Positions 27,597 through 35,757 of a stretch of DNA of 64,000 nt are shown here, piece by piece. Each line of letters begins with the position of its first letter. Position 1 is the stretch's first letter. The position numbers were made by a program, and so were the translations under genes. The notes beneath the pieces were generated by a model. It saw nothing but the letters and a program-made list of their open reading frames with translations. It was not told the DNA's origin and did not search any database. Location: positions 62,001 to 126,000 of the forward strand of contig JAAFIF010000009.1 in assembly GCA_013298625.1 (NCBI GenBank). Reading direction: 5' to 3'. Origin of the DNA: Myxococcales bacterium. GTDB taxonomy: Bacteria; Myxococcota_A; Polyangia; Polyangiales; Ga0077539.

Positions 27597-29285
27597 ATGC
27601 CCAACGTGCGCGTGTGTGTCTCTGTACTCGTCGCGCTCAGCGCGTGTTCTCCCGCAGAAATGCCCGTCGATTCTGCGGTCGACGACCGCGTCGCGCCCGT
27701 TGACGCGTCGCGCTCGGACGTCGCTTCGGCAGACCAGGGTGTCCTCGATAGCGGCCTCGTCGACGACGTGGTCGCGCCCTCGATGGACGTCGCGAGCCCG
27801 ACCCCCGACGGCGCGATGATCGTCGACAGCGGCGTCGCGCAGCCGGACGTTGGCTCGCCGAGCGACGGGGGCTGCGTCGATCCCGCGAGCGCGATCCACG
27901 TGGCCACGGGCGGCGCGGACGGCAACGACGGCAGCGCGGCGCGGCCCTTCGCGACGATCAACCGCGCGGTGATGGCGGCGAGCGCGGGCAGCACGATCGT
28001 GGTGGCCGCGGGGACGTATCGCGAGCTCGTGGTGATCAACCGCTCGGGGCGTATGGGCGCGCCCATCACGCTGCGCGCGCGGTGCGGAGCGCGGCCGATC
28101 ATCGACGGCGCGGGGCTCGGTCGCGGCGTCGGCAACGCGGCGCTGGTGCGCATCGAGTCGCAGTCGTGGGTCACGGTCGAGGGCTTCGAGCTGCGCGGCC
28201 TCGCTGGACTGGGCGGAAACTTCCCGGCCGGCATCTGGGTCCGCGGCGCCTCGACCAACGTCACGCTGCGCAGAAATCTCGTGCACTCGATCAACGCCGA
28301 AGGCGGCGGCCGCGTCAACGGCGCCCACGGAATCGCGGTCTACGGCAGCACCACCACGCCCGCCGAAGACATCACCATCGAGGGCAACGAGCTGCGCGAC
28401 ATGGTGCTCGGCCCCAGCGAAGCGATGGTGATCAACGGCAACGTCCGGCGCTTCACCGTCCGAGACAACAGCGTGCACGACGTCAACAACATCGCGTACG
28501 ACTTCATCGGCTTCGAGCGCGACGTGTGCCCGAGCTGCAATCAGACCGACGCGCTCGACCGCGCGGACGTCAACCGCGTGCGCGACGGCCTGGTGGTGGG
28601 CAACCTCGCGTACAACGTCACCAGCGCGCGCAACCCTGCGTATACGGGCGAGAAGGCGGCGGGGTGCTTCTACGTCGACGGGGGAGGGCGCATCGTGATC
28701 GAGCGCAACCGCGCGCACCACTGCGACCTCGGCGTCGAGCTCGCGAGCGAGCACGCGGGGCTGAGCACGCGCGCGGTCACCGTGCGCAACAACGTCCTGT
28801 GGCTCAACGACGTGACGGGCGTCGCCACGGGCGGCTACGACGCGGGCAACGGACCCGGCGGCGGCGCGGCGCGCGACTGCGTGATCGTGCACAACACCAT
28901 CGTCGACAGCTCGCGCAGCGGCTGGGCCAACGCGGGGATCATTCTGCAGAACCGCAACGTGAACAACGTGTACGCGAGCAACGTGATCGTCGCGACCGCG
29001 GGCCACCGAGCGATCGACGTGGGCGGCTCGATGAACAGCGGCAACACGGTGGACTACAACCTGCTGTTTCGCGGCGGAGCTGCGGGCGTCACCGTGGGCA
29101 GCCATCAAGTGAGCGCCGACCCGCTCTTCGTCGACGGCGCTGGCGGGGACTATCGACTTCGGATGGGCTCTCCTGCGGTGGATCGCGGCGCTCCGTACGA
29201 CGCCGCCCGCGATGGAGCGCTCGACGCCGACGGCCGCCCCCGGTCCGCTGCGGTCGCGCCGGACATCGGCGCGTACGAGCGCTGA
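27597..29285 (+). CDS. Right-handed beta-helix lipoprotein
   Basis: 562 aa. ATG 27597 starts a signal ending LSAC (Cys17); the open frame extends upstream but lacks a signal there. Residues 18-100 are a Val/Asp/Ala/Ser linker. From ~105 a parallel beta-helix begins with GGADGNDGSAARPFATI (DUF1565-like), has coils such as ITIEGNELRDMVLG and VTVRNNVLWLNDVTG, and closes with VSADPLFVDGAGGDYRLR and SPAVDRGAP, the usual end of secreted choice-of-anchor polysaccharide-binding or lyase-like proteins. No catalytic residues can be assigned. It is convergent with the acetyltransferase gene, 4 bases away. Confidence 0.85.
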   Translation: MPNVRVCVSVLVALSACSPAEMPVDSAVDDRVAPVDASRSDVASADQGVLDSGLVDDVVAPSMDVASPTPDGAMIVDSGVAQPDVGSPSDGGCVDPASAIHVATGGADGNDGSAARPFATINRAVMAASAGSTIVVAAGTYRELVVINRSGRMGAPITLRARCGARPIIDGAGLGRGVGNAALVRIESQSWVTVEGFELRGLAGLGGNFPAGIWVRGASTNVTLRRNLVHSINAEGGGRVNGAHGIAVYGSTTTPAEDITIEGNELRDMVLGPSEAMVINGNVRRFTVRDNSVHDVNNIAYDFIGFERDVCPSCNQTDALDRADVNRVRDGLVVGNLAYNVTSARNPAYTGEKAAGCFYVDGGGRIVIERNRAHHCDLGVELASEHAGLSTRAVTVRNNVLWLNDVTGVATGGYDAGNGPGGGAARDCVIVHNTIVDSSRSGWANAGIILQNRNVNNVYASNVIVATAGHRAIDVGGSMNSGNTVDYNLLFRGGAAGVTVGSHQVSADPLFVDGAGGDYRLRMGSPAVDRGAPYDAARDGALDADGRPRSAAVAPDIGAYER

Positions 29286-29289
29286 TCGC

Positions 29290-29769
29290 TCACGGGCGCA
29301 GCATGGCGATGTGCGGGACGTCGTCTTCGAGGTACCGCTCGGACACCGCGCGAAAGCCAAACTCGCCGTAGAACCGCTCGAGGTGCGCCTGCGCGCTGAT
29401 GCGCACGGCGACGGGGCCGAGCGCGCGGAGCATCTCGTCGAGGATCGTGCGCACCAGGGTCCGTCCGAGGCCCGTCCCGCGCGCCTCGGGGGCGCTGATC
29501 ACGCGGCCGAAGGATGCTTCTTCGTACTTGATTCCTGGGGCGAAGAATCGAGCGACCGCGAGCAGCTCGGGGATCACCGCGTCGCCGCCGCGCGCCGCGC
29601 GCTCGGCCCACACGTGCGTCGCGCGGTGATCGTACCCGTCTGCGTCGAGGTACGCGCACTGCTGCTCGACCACGAACACCCGCTGCCGCAGCTGCAAGAT
29701 CCCGTACAGCTCGGGCGCGGTCAGCTCGGCGAACGGGCGCGCTCTCCACAGAAGCTCTGTCGTGGCCAT
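29290..29769 (-). CDS. ElaA-like GNAT N-acetyltransferase
   Basis: 159 aa. Typical ElaA features are LYGILQLRQRVFVVEQQC at residues ~21-38, the acetyl-CoA loop EARGTGLGRTLV (R-x-x-G-x-G) near 95-106, and FYGEFGFRAVSERYLEDDVPHI at the end. A cytoplasmic acyltransferase, substrate unknown. ATG 29769 faces ohr across 99 bases, so the ohr promoter region is shared. The 3' end overlaps a 15-base hairpin spanning both convergent stop codons (29277-29291). Confidence 0.88.
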   Translation of the reverse strand: MATTELLWRARPFAELTAPELYGILQLRQRVFVVEQQCAYLDADGYDHRATHVWAERAARGGDAVIPELLAVARFFAPGIKYEEASFGRVISAPEARGTGLGRTLVRTILDEMLRALGPVAVRISAQAHLERFYGEFGFRAVSERYLEDDVPHIAMLRP

Positions 29770-29833
29770 CTCGCTCGGGATGCTCGCCTCGCGGTCCGAG
29801 AATTGCGAGCGAAAAACCAGCGAAGAAAATCAC

Positions 29834-29862
29834 TTGCGCACAATTGAATAGCGCACTATCTA
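29834..29862 (+). promoter_or_regulatory. Putative ohr promoter and OhrR operator
   Basis: TTGCGC at 29834 with a TATCTA at 29857 gives a 17-base spacing compatible with a -35/-10 pair. Overlapping it, ATAGCGCACTAT (29848-29859) is a 12-base near-palindrome with matching ends, next to an AT-rich CAATTGAAT. Ohr genes are usually repressed by OhrR at such AT-containing inverted repeats. The transcript would start at or next to the ohr ATG (29869). Assignment rests on position and symmetry only. Confidence 0.45.
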
Positions 29863-29868
29863 ATCTTC

Positions 29869-30303
29869 ATGACCACTGCAGCTCCCCTCTCGAAGGTCCT
29901 CTACACCGCCACCGCCACCGCGATCGGCGGCCGCAACGGCTCGGTCAAGAGCGACGACGGCACCATCGACATGCCCGTCACCATGCCCAAGGGCCTCGGC
30001 GGCGACGGCAAGCCTGGGACCAACCCCGAGCAGCTCTTCGCCTCGGGCTACGCCGCGTGCTTCGGCAGCGCTCTCGGCTTCGTCGCCCGCGCCCAGTCCA
30101 TCCAAACCGGCCCCGTGTCCATCACCGCCAAGGTCAGCATCGGCCCCGCGGGCGCGGGCTTCGGCCTGCAGGTCGAGCTCGTCGCGCACTTGCCCGAGCT
30201 CGATCGCACCCAGGCCGAAGCGCTCGTCGCCGCCGCGCACCAGGTCTGCCCGTACTCCAACGCCACCCGCGGCAACGTGGTCGTTTCGCTCTCCGTCGCG
30301 TGA
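29869..30303 (+). CDS. ohr: Organic hydroperoxide resistance protein Ohr
   Basis: 144 aa, OsmC/Ohr fold. Ohr reduces organic and fatty-acid hydroperoxides using a reactive cysteine pair recycled by lipoylated partners. Both cysteines are present: Cys64 in SGYAACFGSALG and Cys127 in HQVCPYSNATRGN, the Ohr-specific motifs that separate it from OsmC. The adjacent downstream gene is a 1-Cys MarR regulator of the OhrR type, 22 bases away, and the two form the usual ohr-ohrR pair. Start ATG 29869. Confidence 0.95.
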   Translation: MTTAAPLSKVLYTATATAIGGRNGSVKSDDGTIDMPVTMPKGLGGDGKPGTNPEQLFASGYAACFGSALGFVARAQSIQTGPVSITAKVSIGPAGAGFGLQVELVAHLPELDRTQAEALVAAAHQVCPYSNATRGNVVVSLSVA

Positions 30304-30304
30304 C

Positions 30305-30318
30305 CGGTGTAAACACCG
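30305..30318. promoter_or_regulatory. 14-base palindrome before ohrR
   Basis: CGGTGT-AA-ACACCG sits 7 bases before the ohrR start codon. A two-base centre is too short for an RNA loop, so a DNA-binding site is the more natural reading, possibly a second OhrR operator. Its sequence differs from the candidate site upstream of ohr. Confidence 0.3.
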
Positions 30319-30325
30319 TCGCGCC

Positions 30326-30814
30326 ATGGCCACTGTCGACGACGTCCTCGGCCTCGATCAGCAGCTCTGCTTCGCGCTCTACTCTGCGTCGCGCGCGATG
30401 ATCCGCGCCTATCAGCCGCTGCTCGAGCCGCTGGGCATCACCTACCCGCAGTACCTCACGCTGCTGGTCCTCTGGCAGGAGGACGGCGTCTCGGTCAAGC
30501 GCTTGGGCGAGCGCCTCTCGCTCGACTCGGGCACGCTCACGCCGCTGTTGCAGCGGCTCGAAGCGCAGGGGCTCGTCCGCAAGCAGCGCTCGGACGAAGA
30601 CGAGCGGGTCGTCCTCGTGCACGTCACCGCTGCGGGACGTCAGCTGCGCGCCAAGGCCAAGAGCATCCCCAAGGCGCTCGCGTGTCAGTCGGGCTTCGAC
30701 CTCGCGGACCCGCGCGCCATCGACTCGCTCGCCGCGCTGCGCGAACGACTGCACGCGCTCACGCGCACGCTGACGAGCGACGAGCCTCCGCCCGCCGGCA
30801 AGAAGAGCGGCTAA
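30326..30814 (+). CDS. ohrR: MarR-family peroxide sensor OhrR
   Basis: 162 aa. The N-terminus LDQQLCFALYSASRAM places the peroxidatic cysteine at Cys15, as in characterised OhrR proteins. The winged helix-turn-helix follows (YPQYLTLLVLW, SVKRLGERLSLDSGTLTPLLQRLEAQGLV, and the wing DERVVLVHVT). Cys130, in KALACQSGFD, is a second cysteine that could form the disulfide of a 2-Cys OhrR. It represses ohr and itself until oxidised by organic hydroperoxide. Stop codon lies in the stem of a long terminator-like hairpin. Confidence 0.93.
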   Translation: MATVDDVLGLDQQLCFALYSASRAMIRAYQPLLEPLGITYPQYLTLLVLWQEDGVSVKRLGERLSLDSGTLTPLLQRLEAQGLVRKQRSDEDERVVLVHVTAAGRQLRAKAKSIPKALACQSGFDLADPRAIDSLAALRERLHALTRTLTSDEPPPAGKKSG

Positions 30815-30864
30815 ACCACTACCGCGACTGGGTTCGTAGTGTTCCCGGTACGCGGCAGTGGTTT
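30813..30864. terminator. Bidirectional hairpin between ohrR and the convergent gene
   Basis: AAACCACTACCGCG (30813-30826) and CGCGGCAGTGGTTT (30851-30864) pair at 13 of 14 positions, and the inner ACTGGG/CCCGGT extends the stem to about 20. The arms end in AAA and TTT, giving short U tracts on both strands. It overlaps the ohrR stop and lies 19 bases before the 3' end of the minus-strand gene, as expected for a shared terminator. Confidence 0.6.
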
Positions 30865-30883
30865 GACTTGATTTCAACCGCGC

Positions 30884-32326
30884 TCATCCGCTCCTGTCAT
30901 CTGCGATGCCCGTCGCGGGCGCGGTATAGCGCTTCTTCTTCTTCTTCTCGGCCGCCGCGCGGTCGCGCAGCACCGTGGCGTCGATTTCGGCCGCGCACGC
31001 CTCGAGCTTCGGGGCGAGCTTCGGGTGCGCTTCGGCCGCCGCGGTGACGGGCGCGATCGTCGCCTCGCAGCCCGAGCGAGCGAGCTCTGCGAAGAGCACC
31101 TCGCTGCGCTTCGAGCCGGGCTTCGCGTCGATCACCGCCGCGAGCAACGCCCGGTCGAGCGCGTCTTCGCCTCCCTCTCGCCCGCGCACGATCGCGCACA
31201 GCGGCGCGAGGTCTGCGTTGAGCGCGCGCGCCGCGAGCACGTCGTCGATCGCCGCGAGCACCGGCTCGAGGGGGACGTCCGCGGCGCTGAGGTCGATCAG
31301 CTCGATCGCGATTCGCCTTGTGGATTCCCAGCGCAAACAGCGAACGGCGCCCTCGGCGATCGCGCGCTTCTCCGCCACGCGCGCGCGGCGAACGACCTTG
31401 AGCGCGCGCTTGAGCGCCGTCGAGATCGCCTCGATCGCCCCTTCGTCCACGGTGCGCGCCAGCTGCGCCGCCGCGCGAACGGCGGCGTCGGCCTCGGCCT
31501 CGACCGCGCCGTCTCTCACGTGCTCGTCGAGCTTGTGCGCGAGCGCTTCGAACAACGCCCGCGACCGCTGCTCTGCCGTGAGCACCGGGCACTCGTCGGC
31601 GCTGTAGCCCGCTTGCTCGACGAGCGTGCGCAGCTCGAGCACGTACGCGTCGATCACCGCGGCGTCACTCGCGCCGAGGACGCACAGGATCGGCGCGGCG
31701 AGCCCGAGCGCGCGCATGTCCGCCACGCGCGCTTTGTACGCGCTCGCGGGCGCGGTCGCGACGTGCATGATCATCACGCCCGCGACGATGGGCTGCGACG
31801 GATCGATGTACAGGTTGGGCGAGCTCAGCTGCTGAACGAGCACGTACTCGCGCAGCGGCGCCACGATGGTTCGATCGCGAACGTAGTCTCTCACCGCCTC
31901 GTCGATCACGAACGTCCCGTCGGCGTCGAACAGCCTCGGGTCGAGCGACGCGGCGTTGCCCGTGAGCAGCACGCGCACCCGGGGCCTTCCCATCGGGTCG
32001 CGCGCTTGCTCGACCGCAGGAAGCTCTCCGAGCTTCGCGCGCGCTTTCTCTCCGAGCTTCGCGGCCTTGATGAGCAGCGCGCGGTCGCTCGCGAGCTGAT
32101 AGAGCCGCGCGCGGTCTTCGAAGGGCGGGCACGTCGGGCTGAGCAACCCGAGCGCGGTCTCGGCGCTGAGATCCACGAGGCACGCCGGGTGGTAGTGCCC
32201 CTGTCCGTCCCGCGAGTATTGGTTGCTCAGCGCCGAGGTGTACGTCGCGGCGATCTCGGTGGGCGCGATCTCGCTGCCGCAACGAAAGCACTGAACCACA
32301 CGCTCGCGCGTCCCGACGGACCACAT
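30884..32326 (-). CDS. Zinc-finger-like N-terminus, helical protein of unknown function
   Basis: 480 aa from ATG 32326; the frame opens 96 bases earlier, but that adds only an Arg-rich leader. Residues 11-50 hold C-x2-C (VQCFRCGSEI) and H-x2-C (HYHPACLVD), a treble-clef-like zinc site. Residues ~55-270 are mixed alpha/beta (VRVLLTGNAASLDP, VIMIMHVAT-like strands), and the rest is Ala/Glu-rich helix (AVEAEADAAVRAAAQLART), ending in a Lys-rich stretch. No family is recognised. No signal peptide; probably cytoplasmic. It faces the small 104-aa ORF divergently. Confidence 0.7.
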   Translation of the reverse strand: MWSVGTRERVVQCFRCGSEIAPTEIAATYTSALSNQYSRDGQGHYHPACLVDLSAETALGLLSPTCPPFEDRARLYQLASDRALLIKAAKLGEKARAKLGELPAVEQARDPMGRPRVRVLLTGNAASLDPRLFDADGTFVIDEAVRDYVRDRTIVAPLREYVLVQQLSSPNLYIDPSQPIVAGVMIMHVATAPASAYKARVADMRALGLAAPILCVLGASDAAVIDAYVLELRTLVEQAGYSADECPVLTAEQRSRALFEALAHKLDEHVRDGAVEAEADAAVRAAAQLARTVDEGAIEAISTALKRALKVVRRARVAEKRAIAEGAVRCLRWESTRRIAIELIDLSAADVPLEPVLAAIDDVLAARALNADLAPLCAIVRGREGGEDALDRALLAAVIDAKPGSKRSEVLFAELARSGCEATIAPVTAAAEAHPKLAPKLEACAAEIDATVLRDRAAAEKKKKKRYTAPATGIADDRSG

Positions 32327-32476
32327 GGGCGCGAGCGTACACGCGACGCTCTCGATTCGTCGCGCTCCGCGCGCGCTGCGCCGCGCAACCCTTTGGATTC
32401 TGCGGCGAAAGCGCAGTGACATACTCTGTCTCTGCTTTGTTGCCCCCTCGAGCGATCGTAGGCGAAGGTCTCTCTC

Positions 32477-32791
32477 ATGACGGCAGCACGTTCAATGGGT
32501 CCGAGCCTCGAGTCGCGTTCGTTCTCGACGATCGCTCACAACGATGATGGCGCGCGGCACCTCGCGCCGGTCGACGACGGCGCCGGGGTCGCGACGATCA
32601 CGATGCGCTTCGAGCCGCTGTGCGAAGCGACCGCGCCCGTCTCGTGCGCAGAGGTTCGCGACGGCCGCGGCCGCCTGGTGGCGGTGTTCGACGGAGACGA
32701 CGGCGTGCGAGTGTTGGGCGAGGCGATCGAGCATTGCCGCGAGCGCGGGCTCGACGTGCGCGCGATCACGGACGGCGCGAACGAAGGGTGA
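32477..32791 (+). CDS. Small hypothetical protein
   Basis: 104 aa with GAAGG 8 bases before ATG 32477 and GC-rich third positions, so probably real. Residues ~38-98 look like a small alpha/beta unit (VATITMRFEPL, RGRLVAVFDGDDGVRVL, AIEHCRERGLDVRAI). No family is recognised, and no signal or membrane segment is present. A palindromic repeat array begins 18 bases after the stop. Confidence 0.55.
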   Translation: MTAARSMGPSLESRSFSTIAHNDDGARHLAPVDDGAGVATITMRFEPLCEATAPVSCAEVRDGRGRLVAVFDGDDGVRVLGEAIEHCRERGLDVRAITDGANEG

Positions 32792-32808
32792 AGAGCGGGT
32801 CGCGTCCG

Positions 32809-33110
32809 CGGCGGGTTGGCGAACCCGCGAAGAGCGGCGGGAGCCCAGTGAATCCCCTCATCGCGCCACGGCGGGTATAGGGCCCGCCGCAAGCGACGGG
32901 CGAAGGAGAAGAGCGAACGACCCGGTGAAGAAGTGGTCTTCTCCACGGCGGGTATGAAACCCGCCGCAAGCGACAGAAGAACAAGAGCCCGATGAAGACC
33001 CTCTTCGCTCCACGGCGGGTTGGCAAACCCGCCGCTAGCGACGGAAGAACAAGAGCCCGGTGAACACCCTCTTCGCTCCACGGCGGGTTGGCAAACCCGC
33101 CGCTAGCGAC
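32809..33110. repeat. Five tandem palindromic repeats (~60-77 bp period)
   Basis: CGGCGGG...CCCGCCG inverted-repeat cores recur at 32809, 32869, 32946, 33013 and 33081. The last two (33013-33034, 33081-33102) are identical, CGGCGGGTT-GGCA-AACCCGCCG, and are followed by CTAGCGAC; they are joined by near-identical linker (GAAGAACAAGAGCCC, ACCCTCTTCGCTCC). Earlier copies differ in loop and linker. Spacing is uneven and the unit is itself a hairpin, which fits an intergenic REP-like family rather than CRISPR. The repeat is on a background with no credible gene. Confidence 0.75.
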
Positions 33111-33774
33111 GCTCGAAGACTCGCGTCGGAAGGTGCGCGAAGCGCGCGACCACGCTCAGCGTGCGCAGCGGCGGGGCGTACGACGCGATGGACCGAGCGA
33201 GCGCGGCGCGCAGCGGGCGACGTTGCGCGAGTGACCGCGCGCGACGAAGAGGGCGACGTTGCCCGAGTCACTGGTGCCGACCGCCCCTCCTTATTCGAAA
33301 CGGTCGAAGGAGTTTTCGACGCAGGAGGGGCGGCGCACGAGCGCAGCGGGTGACCGTCGTGGTGGGGAGGATGATGGCTGCGTTTCGTGAACGACGGTGC
33401 GAGCGCCGCCTGGCGTTTTGCAGCGCATTGGCGAAGCCATCGCGATGTGCGGAGGAGTCGCCGCACGCGCAGTCGAGAAACGCAGCGAGTCAATCTACTC
33501 GATTCGTAACCGGGTATTCACAGCGCTCACGGTCACCGGGTCCCGGGCAACGAGCGCGCGCTTCGCGCCGTGCGCGACGCGTGCGCGAGCGTCTTGGGTG
33601 ACAGGCAGCGTCGCTCGCTCGTGACCGTCGTGCCCGGAGGCTCTTCGCTCAGCGTGTGCGCCGCACAACACCGACACGGAAACCCTCGATCTGCCCGCTC
33701 GTTCGTCATCGTCCCACCGTCGCGCGCTCGCCCACGATCGCGCTCGCTCGCGCGTTCTTGTACGCTCTGCGCCG
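33111..33774. other. Gene-poor intergenic stretch with a nested hairpin
   Basis: No ORF here has convincing codon bias, start context or similarity. The stretch holds a short direct repeat (GGCGACGTTGC about 33219 and 33252) and, at 33281-33333, a perfect CCGCCCCTCC/GGAGGGGCGG stem with TCGAAA/TTTCGA nested inside. That could be a structured RNA, a terminator, or a mobile-repeat remnant. The promoter of the following lipoprotein gene should lie near its right end. Confidence 0.5.
33281..33333. ncRNA. Nested stem element, possible structured RNA
   Basis: Outer stem CCGCCCCTCC (33281-33290) with GGAGGGGCGG (33324-33333), 10 of 10 paired. Inner stem TCGAAA (33295-33300) with TTTCGA (33314-33319). 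There is no covariation evidence and strand is unknown, so this is structure only. Confidence 0.25.
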
Positions 33775-34383
33775 ATGCTGTCGCAACGCGGTCTGTCGCT
33801 GCTCTTCACGCTCGTCGGCCTCGCCGCATGCACACCCGCGCCGCAGGCGGACGCGAGCGTCGAGGACGTCGCTCCGCGCATGGACGCCACCGTCACGCCA
33901 ATGCGCGAAGCCAGCGTCACGGACACCTTCGTCGAGCCCCTCGACGTGCGCGAAAACGACGATGCCACGAGCGCGATGCTCTCGCGCGGCTGCTTCGCGC
34001 CCAGCGCCTCGGGCTGGGCTGTGAACACCACCGTCCTCGCGACGTCGGCCGACGGTCGCTGTCCCGACCGCGTGAAGGTCGACGCGTCCGCGAGCGGCCG
34101 TTCGGCCTGCGGCGCCATCGAGCCGTGCTGCGACTTCTTCGCGCAGTGCTTGTTCGACGTCGAGTTCGACACGGTTCACGCGGGACCTGCGGGCCTCTGT
34201 CCTCGCCCCAACCGCGTCGTAAACCTCGGCTGCCGCTGCGTCGGCAACCGCGTCGTGTGCGATCCCGCGCGGCGCATCTGTCCCGATTCGCTGCCTGCGG
34301 GTTTCCAGTGCGTGCCTTTGTTGGGGCAGGCTTTTCCCCGCGCGCTTTGCTCCGAGTGCAGCGCGGACGCCGGCCGAGACTGA
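33775..34383 (+). CDS. Cys-rich lipoprotein
   Basis: 202 aa. The signal MLSQRGLSLLFTLVGLAAC has a lipobox LAAC with Cys19. A ~45-residue Ala/Asp/Val-rich linker precedes a C-terminal domain with 13 cysteines, including CGAIEPCCDFFAQC, CPRPNR, LGCRCVGNRVVCD and CSEC, which is likely disulfide-bonded. No family is recognised. Convergent with the esterase gene, 10 bases between stops. Confidence 0.75.
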   Translation: MLSQRGLSLLFTLVGLAACTPAPQADASVEDVAPRMDATVTPMREASVTDTFVEPLDVRENDDATSAMLSRGCFAPSASGWAVNTTVLATSADGRCPDRVKVDASASGRSACGAIEPCCDFFAQCLFDVEFDTVHAGPAGLCPRPNRVVNLGCRCVGNRVVCDPARRICPDSLPAGFQCVPLLGQAFPRALCSECSADAGRD

Positions 34384-34393
34384 CGTCCTTCGC

Positions 34394-35731
34394 TCACTCG
34401 AACAGCCACGCGATCACCGAGCGCACCCGCGCCGCCCACGCGTCCTCGTTGTGCACGGCCCCCTCCACGACGACCGCGCGCTGCGACTCTTCTGCCAACC
34501 CCGCCGTCCGCGCTGCGTCGCGTACGGCGTTCATGTTGGCGACCAGCGTCCCGGCCGAGAGCTCGCGGATCTGCTCGGCGCTTCCCATGTCCTGATGAAA
34601 TCGAAACGGCCGCTCGGGCCGCGCTCCCCGCACGAAGTCGGGCATCCCTGCGCGCGCCGTCAGCGTGTTCTGGTAGCTCGGCGAGAGCGCCGCGACCCGC
34701 GAGAAGACCGTCGATCGCTGCCATCCGAGCCGCGTCGCCATCGAGCCGCCCATCGAGCTGCCCATGATCGCCGTGCGCGTTCGATCCGGATCGCTGCGAA
34801 AATCACGGTCGATCCTGGGCTTGAGCACCTCTGCGTAAAACGCGTTGAGCCCGTCGCCGAGCGCCGCGCCGCTCGCGCACCCGGGGTGCGGATCCGCCGC
34901 GAACACGTTGTACTCGCACGGTCGCTCGGCCTCTCCGTTGGCGACCGCCACCGCGATCACTCCCCCCAATCGCCGCTCGTAGAACAGCGCTTCGAGCGCC
35001 TCGTCCACAGCCCACTCGCGACCGAAGGCCGCCGTGCGCGCGTCGAACACGTTTTGCCCGTCGTACAGATAGAGCACCGGATAGCGCTCGGACGTCCCCT
35101 CGTAGCCGGGCGGAAGATACACCCACGCCTCGCGCGTCCGTCCGAGCTGCGGGATCTGCACAGGACCCAGCGAACGAATCGAGCCCGACCGCGTGCTCGA
35201 CGGCGCCGCGCGGTCCGCCCATCGCTCGACGTACAGTGCGACGATCGGGTGCGCGGGATCGAAGGTGATCGATCGGTTGGGCAGCTCGTCGCCGCGGTCC
35301 GTGCGCTCGACGGTCGCCCATGATCCGCGCGTAAATTTGCAGAGAATCTGCGCTCCTGCGCGCACGCCCGCCACGCGCACGACGTACGTGACTCCGTCGC
35401 GCGCGAGGCGCATCGCTGGGTCGTCCGGTCTCCATCCGTTGCGGTCGCACGCGAGGTAGAGCGCCTCGTCGGGCGTGTTGTCGGGGACGCGAAACACCCG
35501 CACCTCGAGCGTCGGCTCCCCTGCATCCCCTGCATCCACTGCATCCGTTGCGCTGCCGTCGAGCGCCGAGGCCTCGCGTTCGGTCGCTGCGTCGAGCGCG
35601 CTGTCTGCCGCGGCGTCTGCCATGGACGAGTCGTCGCGGTCTTCTCGTACGGGGCCGCATTGCGCGAGCAGCGCGGCGAGCGCAGCGACGCAGGCCGTGC
35701 GCGCGGGGCGATCGATCAACGCGCGGGACAT
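34394..35731 (-). CDS. Exported esterase (enterochelin-esterase / esterase D-like alpha/beta hydrolase)
   Basis: 445 aa from ATG 35731. A signal peptide ends LLAQC (Cys25), a weak lipobox, then an Asp/Ala/Ser linker to residue ~70. Residues ~75-165 form a beta-sandwich resembling the N-terminal domain of enterochelin esterases (TFDPAHPIVALYVERW). The alpha/beta hydrolase fold follows: REAWVYLPPGYEG, RYPVLYLYDGQNVFD, and the nucleophile elbow AIMGSSMGGSMATRLGW (Ser in G-S-S-M-G), with His in VEGAVHNEDAW near the end. Substrate unknown; a siderophore or cell-wall ester is possible. It precedes no siderophore gene here. Confidence 0.85.
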   Translation of the reverse strand: MSRALIDRPARTACVAALAALLAQCGPVREDRDDSSMADAAADSALDAATEREASALDGSATDAVDAGDAGEPTLEVRVFRVPDNTPDEALYLACDRNGWRPDDPAMRLARDGVTYVVRVAGVRAGAQILCKFTRGSWATVERTDRGDELPNRSITFDPAHPIVALYVERWADRAAPSSTRSGSIRSLGPVQIPQLGRTREAWVYLPPGYEGTSERYPVLYLYDGQNVFDARTAAFGREWAVDEALEALFYERRLGGVIAVAVANGEAERPCEYNVFAADPHPGCASGAALGDGLNAFYAEVLKPRIDRDFRSDPDRTRTAIMGSSMGGSMATRLGWQRSTVFSRVAALSPSYQNTLTARAGMPDFVRGARPERPFRFHQDMGSAEQIRELSAGTLVANMNAVRDAARTAGLAEESQRAVVVEGAVHNEDAWAARVRSVIAWLFE

Positions 35732-35757
35732 CGCGCCATCGTACCGCGCCCGCTCGC

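Noticed and set aside
30884..32422. Upstream start for the zinc-finger-like protein
   Set aside because: The extra 32 residues are Arg-rich without conservation; ATG 32326 precedes the zinc motif.
32809..33110. CRISPR array
   Set aside because: The repeated unit is a hairpin with nearly constant linkers and uneven spacing; linkers are not unique spacers and no cas gene is near.
33035..33493. 152-codon minus-strand ORF in the repeat region
   Set aside because: It runs through the palindromic repeats and has no gene-like codon bias or start site.
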